From NCBI RefSeq assembly GCF_963675165.1, contig NC_087382.1, positions 6,062,315 to 6,126,314 on the forward strand: DNA of 64,000 nt, read 5' to 3'. Shown piece after piece: positions 56,621 to 64,000 of this stretch (its first letter is position 1; every line of letters starts with the position of its first letter). The notes under the pieces are model-generated. The model searched no databases and was not told the DNA's origin. It was given only the letters and a program-made list of their open reading frames with translations. The stretch is from Halichondria panicea (Eukaryota; Porifera; Demospongiae; Suberitida; Halichondriidae). Position numbers and translations under genes: made by a program.

Positions 56621-56650
56621 CTAACCCTAACCCTAACCCTAACCCTAACC
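56621..56650. repeat. Interstitial telomere-type repeat (CTAACC)5
   Basis: Five perfect tandem copies of CTAACC, the C-rich form of the animal telomere repeat TTAGGG. Confidence 0.9.
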
Positions 56651-56673
56651 TTATACAACACGTCCGTAACTAT

Positions 56674-56778
56674 TCATTTGTGTTCAAGCTCTGCACCACA
56701 ACACTCGAGCTCAGAGTTTTTCTGATGAAGCGTCTGCCTGGTGAGAACCACCTCCTCCTTCTTCAGCTGCAAGTAGTC
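56674..56778 (-). pseudogene. Possible orphan coiled-coil terminal exon
   Basis: After the acceptor-like ATTTTTTAG, 34 codons read DYLQLKKEEVVLTRQTLHQK and on to ELEHK, then TGA. Strong heptad character, but no upstream exon was found. It starts only 24 bp from the telomere-like tract. It may be a chance frame. Confidence 0.35.
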
Positions 56779-57292
56779 CTAAAAAATGCATTTCATTAAG
56801 ACAAGCACATTATTCATTTTTTGTGAACCCATAATTGGTTTCCGATAATAACATCCTTCAAATAATTGTTTGGTAATTTATCATAATTATAGCGGGTGTA
56901 TGGTGTCATTTGTGTCAAACACCATGTGTAAAAACTGCATGTTAAAGGTACATGAAAATGCTCTTCACTACGGTCTCCCGATTTACTGAATTGGGCTTAT
57001 AGCTTTACTAAATCGGTTTTTCGATTTATTGCGCTGTTTGTGACATTTATGTGCCACACAGTTTAGTGCAGTTTGTGATGCTTTAAAGCGTCAACAGCGC
57101 AGGTAAAGGGTTAAGGCTGTGCAGTAAAACACAGCGTGAGGACATTGTAAACCTGGACACCAATCTAAACTTAGAATGACCTCGCAATAGCCACGCCCAT
57201 TTATTGGCTTCATTTCCGGTTGTTTCTGTTTAGTGCCGTTCCTGTTTAGTGGTCCTATATACACACGTGTCGTACCTCCTCTGGGTACAAAC

Positions 57293-57448
57293 CAGAGGAG
57301 GTACGACATGTAGAAGCAATTAGGCTTGATTAATTAAAACACTTGACTAGCCGACTCAGCATTAAAAAACCTAGGCCTACACGTGAACAGAATGTAATTA
57401 AAGTCGGTTCAATCCAGCCTAATTGCTCCTCATGTCGTACCTCCTCTG
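57293..57448. mobile_element. 156-bp MITE with CAGAGGAGG ends and 9-bp target duplication
   Basis: Left end CAGAGGAGGTACGACATG, right end its complement, followed inward by AGCAATTAGGCT on both arms. Flanks ggtacaaac (57284-57292) and ggtaaaaac (57449-57457) are a 9-bp TSD with one mismatch. A second, inverted copy of the end (57269-57283) abuts on the left. Confidence 0.75.
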
Positions 57449-57461
57449 GGTAAAAACATAA

Positions 57462-57514
57462 ACTCGCAAGCCGCTCATGCACTGTTGCACGGCAACAGTG
57501 AGCGGCTTGCGAGT
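57462..57514. repeat. Perfect hairpin
   Basis: 16-bp perfect arms ACTCGCAAGCCGCTCA and complement, with an inner palindrome around GTTGCACGGCAAC. Related to the hairpin at 25610-25660. Confidence 0.8.
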
Positions 57515-57958
57515 CTATATAGCTAGTACAAACACAGCACTATTGCAGAGCCAGGAGACTGGAGTATATAGAATACACAGAACGACAGGCAGACAGATGG
57601 ACTACTACTATAGGGGAGTTCTGAAAGCATTGTGTGGGGCGAGCCTTTATAATTAATAGCGAAGTTGTCTATTAAACGTAGTGAGAGGTAACATGAGTAA
57701 TGTTGAAAACTAAAGGATAATGTGCCTCGATCTGCTCTCTTTATTATGACTTGGTTGCTAAAAAATTATTTTCACCATAATTAAATTTCTACAAATTATT
57801 ATTTTTCTTGGAATTCATAAATTTTACAGCAACAATTATCATATAACACATGCAAAGCAACGTTGTTCAGACAAATTCATGCCCACTATAATTATATACC
57901 GGATAAGCTAATCTAATACATTATAACGTTCTCGACAATGTGTATCTGCATGTTCTCT

Positions 57959-59858
57959 TCAGGCAGTTACTGTCGGCCTCATTGAGAAAATGATATCGTT
58001 TCCCAGATTACTATTGATGTAGCCAATGTCGTACTTTCCCACTTTCAGAGTGAGGCTTTTCCCTTCGTAGTTGACTTTATCATACACTAATCATTCGCCA
58101 AAGGTGACCTCAATAGAAGAAACAATGTTATTGAAATCTAGCGGAATAAAGCTCGAAATATCTTCGTACAACTTCAGGCTTTTCCCTTTGAAACTGCCAG
58201 CATCGTACAGGATTATCTCAGCAGGTCTAGCAGAGGAAATTACGTCACTTCCAATTTTCTCCGAGATAAATCCGAAGTCGTACTTCCCAACTCCCAGAGT
58301 GAGCCTGTACCCTTCGTAGTTGACGGACTCATAGACAGTCCACACACCACTCTCAACCTCAATGGAGGAGGCTTTGTTGTCGAAGCCGAGAGGAGTGAAG
58401 TTAGGGGTAGCTTTAGAAAGAGGAAGAACTTTCCCCTGAAAATAGCCAGTGTCGTACAAGATAAGTTTAGGTATCTTTCTGCAAGGGAAGAGGGAATCAT
58501 AATTACAATGGATTTATGTGAGAACAGTACATGCACATGCACAATGCCTAATAATACTTAAACTTCCATCTCACTATCTCTATACCTTCACTACACACGG
58601 CATTGTACATCTACTGCTAGTATACATGTATATATAGTCAAGGTGTCATACAGGGGGGAAGGGGGATATCCCCCCCTAGCTCCAATTCCCCCCCCCCTTT
58701 CAATTATGACTGAGTGTCCATACCTGGGCATTGAAATAACAGTTGACCTTTTTTTAGCAACATTTTCTGATTACTTTTCTCATTTCCCCCCTCTACTTCA
58801 AAATCCTGTATGACACCCTGATAGTACTATTTAAACATTACAGCATGATTACGTATTAGTATAGTGCTCACCTCAGTCCCACGGAAGAGATGACATCGTT
58901 TCCAAGAGTCTTGGTGATGTAGTGAAAGTCGTACTTTCCGACATTCAGATCGAGTCTTGCTCCTTGGTAATCGCAGTGCGTGTACACTGACCATTCACCA
59001 AAGGTGACCTTAATAGAGGAGACAATAATTATTGTTAAAACCCAATGAAATAAGGCTCTGAGCATCATACAACTTCAGAGTTTTCCCTTTGAAACCAGCA
59101 GCATCATACAGGGTTATCTCAGCAGGTCTAGCAGAGGATATGACATTACTTCTAATTCTCTCCGAGATAAAGCTGAAATCGTACTTTCCAACTCCCAGAG
59201 TGAGCCTGTACCCTTCGTAGTTGACGGACTCGTATATAGTCCACACACCACTCTTGACTTCAATGGAGGAGGCTTTATTGTCGAAGCCGAGAGGAATTAA
59301 GTTGGAGGCAGTTTTGGTGAGGGAAAGGGTTTTTCCTTGGAATTGGCGTGCGTTGTACAGGATAAGTGTGGGCATTTTTCTGTAAGGGGAAGAGGAATAT
59401 TCACAAAAACAATAAAAAGTGTACTTTAACATGCCACATTCTTTTAGATATAATTATGGTTTTTACTACTGTTTTCAAACAGTGTTCTCATGGCAATAAT
59501 TATGTTCACCTCAGTCCCATGGAAGAGATGACATCTTTCCCCAGATTCTTGGTGATGTAGTTTATGTCGTACTTTCCAACATTCAGATCGAGTCTTGCTC
59601 CTTGGTAGTCGACGTGATTGTACACTGACCATTGACCAAAGGTGACCTCAATAGAGGAGACACAGTTGTTTAAATCTAGCGGAATCAAGCTCTGAGTATC
59701 ATCGTACAACTTCAGGACTTTTCCCTTGAAACCGCCAGCATCATACAGGATTATCTGAAGCCGAGAGGAAAGAAGTTGGAGGTGCTTCGGTAAGGGGAAG
59801 GGTTCTTCCCTGAAATTGGGTCGCCTCGTACAGGATAAGTTTATAGGCATCATGCATT
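57959..59858 (-). pseudogene. Six-domain beta/gamma-crystallin gene, left arm, multiply broken
   Basis: Three coding exons, each a module of two crystallin domains (four Greek keys): 59858-59510, 59379-58872 and 58478-57959. Donor CTGAG|GTGA joins the next module in phase (GLRK). Module 1 lost about half of its first domain and begins with a 2-bp insertion after ATGCC. Module 2 has a 4-bp insertion near 59030 (508 bp instead of 504). Module 3 has TGG changed to TGA at 58091-58093 in the TFGEW motif; the frame then continues to a natural end (RPTVTA) at 57959. Calcium-clamp motifs of the D/N-D/N-x-x-S-S type are retained (DNKASS, NNIVSS). Family members bind calcium; sponges have a known member, geodin. 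A pseudogene as read. Confidence 0.8.
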
Positions 59859-60577
59859 CTGCAAGAGAAAAAGGGAATTACACTATAGTAATTATTGAAC
59901 ACAAAATTAATTATCAATTCGCGAACAGTCGGAACAATTTAGCTCTAATTGAATGCATAAAATAAATATTATAATAAGAAGAATAATGCTTGGAATGATC
60001 ATTAAACTTATACTCACATATTGAAGCTTGACAGAGATTAAGCGATTGTTAATTTGTTCCTTGATGATATTTCAGAGCAACTGTCTGAGTTGGCCTAACT
60101 GCATGTTCTCTTTTATACTGCTCAACTTAATTTGTTGCATAATCTCATAATTATAATTATTGCTGCATAATTATTATTATTTGTTCCAGGAAGCAAAATA
60201 TTTTGATTAATCCCATATAGTGTAGAAGAGAAAATGATATCATATAAGACTAAGGTCCATATAGAGTGTTGTATCCTGTGTAGTCTAATTATAAGTATAG
60301 TTAAGATACTTTGATCTAACTGTGGTGGATTCATATAGTTGCAATTGTATCCTCAATTCCTGTAAAGTCTAATTATTAGTCTAGAAGATGCTTTGATGAA
60401 TCTATTACTGTACTGGTGGATTCATAAGTGTTGTATCCTCTATAGTCTATATAGGATGCTTTGATGAATCTGCATTATGCCAGCATGTGTAGAAAGAACT
60501 GATTAGAATGATATCATGTATTATGACTGGATCTAAGTGCATTCATTATTAATTGTTTGATAGTGTGTAAAGGAAAT
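58440..60577. repeat. Left arm of a large inverted duplication
   Basis: Reverse-complement match to 61986-64000, covering crystallin modules, introns, leader exon, promoter and 450 bp upstream (GCCAGCATGTGTAGAAAGAA; ATCTAAGTGCATTCA). The right arm runs off the window, so the true length is greater. Confidence 0.85.
60018..60119 (-). promoter_or_regulatory. TATA box and leader exon of the left-arm crystallin gene
   Basis: On the minus strand TATAAAAG (about 60110-60117) precedes a leader of about 70-80 nt, ending at a donor (GTGAGTATAAG) that matches the right-arm copy at 62461. Mirror image of 62367-62460. Confidence 0.6.
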
Positions 60578-60596
60578 TATACTTTTTTTTTACTTA

Positions 60597-60698
60597 CAGA
60601 CACTAAAAACTAGGCTTGAAGTAGTCTGCAAGAGAAGTTTGGATAAATCCAATTAGTGACCTTAATTAGCCAAGGTCAAGTGGTTACAGCCTCCTCTG
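60597..60698. mobile_element. Solo arm of the 19342-19772 MITE family
   Basis: CAGACACTAAAAACTAGGCT through CAGCCTCCTCTG matches 19671-19772 almost exactly. No second arm nearby. Confidence 0.8.
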
Positions 60699-61480
60699 GA
60701 CTAAGAGTCCCAGTGGGGAGCTGTGAATGATAGTAATAACATTTCTCGCTGGGTCTAGAGGCGAAACACGGATCAACTTTTGGCATTGCACAGAAGTGAT
60801 TGTGCGCACGTGCTCCGTTTCCCATTCCTCTCCCTTCTTAATCTTATATATGATTCCAGTATAATAGCCAACAGTTATAGCTAAAATCATTATAGGTGTT
60901 TACAGAGTCACATGTTAATTGTTGCATGCAGGCCGGGAAGATTGGACTATATATACAAGACATTGCACAAAAGAAATCCAGGTTTAAGTCGAGAAGGTGC
61001 AATGTCATAAATTAAAACATTATGTGGACTTATGAATTCTCCATTGCCTCCCCCCCCCCCCCAGATAAGGGAGTTGGCTGTTAGAACTTGACACTTATAC
61101 TTATTCTGTTTACTAATTAGTTGGGCAATTTTTGTTATAGGAATGTATAATTCGCTCTTAATTATTTCCTGTATGAATTGTTCTTTTGTGTAGAGCTGAG
61201 GCCATTGTCTCCTACAATAGACCTTTGTTTTTTTGTGAAGGCCCTATACTTGTATTTAACAGTATAGCTGCATGTCCTCAGTTTTTTTATTGCGATTTGC
61301 AAATCACAATTGTTAATGTGTTTATTGAACAACATCATCATAATTATACTCTCTATAATTGTATACACCACACACAAACGTTTTAATCAGTCATATAATT
61401 ATAATGTCTATAAAAATGGTTTAGGGCTATCATATAGTAGTAGCTTCGTTCCCAGTTCTCAAAATCGAACACTACAGTAA

Positions 61481-61852
61481 CAGTAGACTCTCGTTAATCC
61501 GGTGAATAGCGAGGTGGTTGTATTTCAGGAAATAGCTACGGTAACCTTACCTCGAATCTAATGACTAATTTGCAGTTCTTGTCTCGAGGATAATGAAGGA
61601 TAATGAATAATGAATCATTCTGCTCTCTATTTAAGTGTAATCTGCCAAACCACACCCAAAACGTCGTATCCAGCCGTAATAAATGAAAACCTAGTTTGGG
61701 GCAGCCAGCACTGGCCAGTATACGGAATAACAAGTGGCTGTACATCAGGGTGAGTTTTGTGCAGTAAACATCTATAGCTAGCAATCCTTGCCTATATATC
61801 GAGGTGCACGTGGCCGTATACTTCAGAGAGCCGGAATAGCGAGTGTCTACTA
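61481..61852. mobile_element. Pogo/Tigger-like MITE
   Basis: Left end CAGTAGACTCTCGTTAATCC and right complement (CCGGAATAGCGAGTGTCTAC) match at about 18 of 22 positions and resemble pogo-type ends. The target duplication is not clean. No transposase. Confidence 0.5.
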
Positions 61853-62366
61853 TATACTAAAGAGGCTGTCATAATATTTATAATAGTATAGCCACTTATG
61901 ACTCTGCATGATGATTGGGACAACAGTCACAACATTGTCCAGGGTGATCTAACTACAAATGTATTAAAGAACTAATCAAAAAGACTAATTTCCTTTACAC
62001 ACCATCAAACAAGTGAATGCACTTAGATTCAGTCATAATACATGATATCATTCTAATCAGTTCTTTCTACACATGCTGGCATAATGCAGATTCATCAAAG
62101 CATCCTATAATATAGACTATCAAAGCATCTTCTAGACTAATAATTAGACTTTACAGGAATTGAGGATACAATTGCAACTATATGAATCCACCACAGTTAG
62201 ATCAAAGTATCTTAACTACACTTATAATTAGACTACACAGGATACAACACTCTATGGACCTTAGTCTTATATAATATCATTTTCTAATTAGTTCTTCTAC
62301 ACCACTTGGGATTAATCAAAATATTTTGCTTCCATAATAATTATGCAGCAAATTAAAGTTGAGCAG

Positions 62367-62460
62367 TATAAAAAAGAACAGTTAGGCCAACTCAGACAGT
62401 TGCTCTGAAATATCATCAAGAAACAAATTAACAGTCGCTTAATCTCTGTCAAGCTTCAAT
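62367..62460 (+). promoter_or_regulatory. TATA box and non-coding leader exon of the right-arm crystallin gene
   Basis: TATAAAAAAG at 62367-62376, then a probable leader exon ending at 62460 before GTGAGTATAAG. The next exon starts at 62625 with the ATG at 62629. The arrangement is duplicated in the left arm. Confidence 0.65.
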
Positions 62461-62624
62461 GTGAGTATAAGTTTAATGATCATTCCAAGCATTATTATTG
62501 TTATTATTATAATCATTATTGCATGACATGTATTCAATTATAGAGCTAAATTGTTTTGACTGTTCGCAAATTGATAATTCGTGTTCAATAATTACTATAG
62601 TGTAATTCCCTTTTTCTCTTGCAG

Positions 62625-64000
62625 AGTGATGCCTAAACTTATCCTGTACGAGGCGACCCAATTCCAGGGAAAAACCCTTCCCCTTACCGAAGCTACCTCC
62701 AACTTTTTTCCTCTCGGCTTCAACAATAAATCCTCCTCCATTGAGGTCAAGAGTGGTGTGTGGACTATCTACGAGGCTGTCAACTACGAAGGGAGCAGCC
62801 TCACTCTAAGGGTGGGAAAGTATGACCTGGAGTACATCGTTAACAACCTAGGAAGTGACATAATTTCCTCTGCGGGAAAGTCCTGAAGTTGTACGATGAT
62901 ACTCAGAGCTTGATTCCGCTCGATTTAAACAACTGTGTCTCCTCTATTGAGGTGACCTTTGGTCAATGGTCAGTGTACAATCACGTCGACTACCAAGGAG
63001 CAAGACTCGATCTGAATGTCGGAAAGTACGACATTGACTACATCACCAAGAATCTGGGAAATGATGTCATCTCTTCCGTGAGACTGAGGTGAACATAATT
63101 ATTGCAATGAGCACAATATACTTTCAATTGTATCTGTTTGAAACAGTAGTAAAAACCATAATTATATCTAAAAGAATGTGGCATGTTAAAGTACTTTTAT
63201 TGTTTTTGTGAATATACCTCTTCCCCTTACAGAAAAATGCCCACACTTATCCTATACGACGCACGCCAATTCCAAGGAAAAACCCTTTCCCTCACCAAAG
63301 CTGCCTCCAACTTAATTCCTCTCGGCTTCGACAACAAAGCCTCCTCCATTGAAGTCAAGAGTGGTGTGTGGACTATATATGAGTCCGTCAACTACGAAGG
63401 GTACAGGCTCACTCTGGGAGTTGGAAAGTACGATTTCAACTTTATCGCGGAGACAATTGGAAGTAATGTCATATCCTCTGCTAGACCTGCTGAGATAACC
63501 CTGTACGATGCTGCCGGTTTCAAAGGTAAAACTCTGAAGTTGTACGATGCTCAGAGCCTTATTTCGTTGGGTTTTAACAATATTATCTCCTCTATTGAGG
63601 TCACCTTTGGTGAATGGTCAGTGTACACGCATTGCGACTACCAAGGAGCAAGACTCGATCTGAATGTCGGAAAGTACGACATTGACTACATCACCAAGAC
63701 TCTTGGAAACGATGTCATCTCTTCTGTGGGACTGAGGTGAGCACTATATTTTCAATGCTAATACATGATTAGTAATTAAATTAAAAGGCATACTGTAATG
63801 TTTAAATAGTACTGTATACATGCATGTATACTAGCAGTAGATGTACAATGCCGTGTGTAGCACTGAAGAGAAGTGAGACGGAAGTTTAAGTATTTATTAG
63901 GCATCGTGTGCATGTACTGTTCTCACATAAATCCATTGTAACTATGATTCCCTCTTCCCTTGCAGAAAGATACCTAAACTTATCTTGTACGACACTGGCT
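62625..64000 (+). CDS. Multi-domain beta/gamma-crystallin gene, right arm, first module frameshifted, 3' end outside window
   Basis: Exons 62625-63088, 63233-63736 and 63966 onward. Module 1 starts MPKLILYEATQFQGKTLPLT but breaks at about 62872: a deletion fuses the end of domain 1 to domain 2 out of frame and TGA follows at 62884-62886. The rest of domain 2 is open (LYDDTQSLIPLDLNNCVSSI). Module 2 is intact: 168 codons, two domains, four Greek keys, with clamps DNKASS and NNIISS, phase 2 at both ends. Its ATG at 63237 could also yield a free-standing 167-residue crystallin ending at TGA 63738-63740 if the intron were retained. Module 3 starts RKIPKLILYD and runs out of the window. Confidence 0.75.

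Larger units (their letters stand above)
55961..57292. other. Intergenic
   Basis: No intact gene. Contains the telomere-like tract (56621-56650), a coiled-coil exon remnant on the minus strand (56674-56778) and AT-rich unique sequence. Confidence 0.45.
60578..61985. other. Spacer between the inverted arms
   Basis: 1.4 kb between the two divergent crystallin copies: the solo MITE arm, a poly-C tract near 61050, and a pogo-like MITE. No gene supported. Confidence 0.5.
61986..64000. repeat. Right arm of the large inverted duplication (continues past window)
   Basis: Mirror of 58440-60577; see that entry. Differences are mostly small indels and substitutions plus separate deletions in the first crystallin module. 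Confidence 0.85.

Noticed and set aside
62889-63092. Separate small crystallin gene starting at 62889
   Set aside because: It is the second half of module 1 after a frameshift; no promoter or acceptor precedes it.

Overview
The window is animal nuclear DNA, most likely from a sponge (probably a demosponge). Genes are split by GT-AG introns of about 50 bp to 3 kb, and non-coding DNA is AT-rich and full of small inverted-repeat transposons. The gene set fits: sushi (CCP) modules one per exon, beta/gamma-crystallin modules of the kind known from sponges (geodin), an ankyrin-ZU5-CARD protein, and intronless PMP-like beta-helix membrane proteins. Two conserved eukaryotic genes, GMPPA and PA2G4, anchor the middle. 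No bacterial operons, rRNA, tRNA or CRISPR array were seen.

Layout. (1) 1-3.4 kb: the 3' half of a gene made of phase 1-1 sushi exons ending in a large exon of cysteine-ladder repeats. (2) 5.6-12.65 kb: a decayed tandem copy of that gene. It keeps the membrane anchor and coiled-coil exon that the first copy must carry left of the window. Its remaining 3' end reappears at 29.2-29.9 kb, beyond the next block. (3) 12.9-25.6 kb: two tandem minus-strand single-exon genes for PMP-like beta-helix proteins with a multi-pass membrane C-terminus. The first is intact; the second has an 8-bp deletion that breaks the frame. (4) 30.6-42.4 kb: GMPPA (minus) and PA2G4 (plus), head to head across 347 bp. (5) 43.5-52.7 kb: a 16-exon ankyrin-ZU5-CARD gene, followed by a degraded copy of PA2G4 exons 10-12. 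(6) 52.9-57.9 kb: transposon-rich, with a short interstitial telomere tract. (7) 58-64 kb: a large inverted duplication carrying two divergent beta/gamma-crystallin genes, each damaged in different places.

The accessory genes are cell-surface or adhesion type (sushi/Cys-rich, PMP-like), an apparent intracellular death-fold adaptor, and calcium-clamp crystallins. All show recent duplication, unequal exchange or decay; GMPPA and PA2G4 are ordinary housekeeping genes. At least four short elements with 9-bp target duplications (Mutator-like), two TA-flanked families, one hAT-like element and a RecQ-like helicase fragment account for much of the non-coding DNA. Exon coordinates were read by eye from splice signals and reading phase, and no transcript evidence was available.
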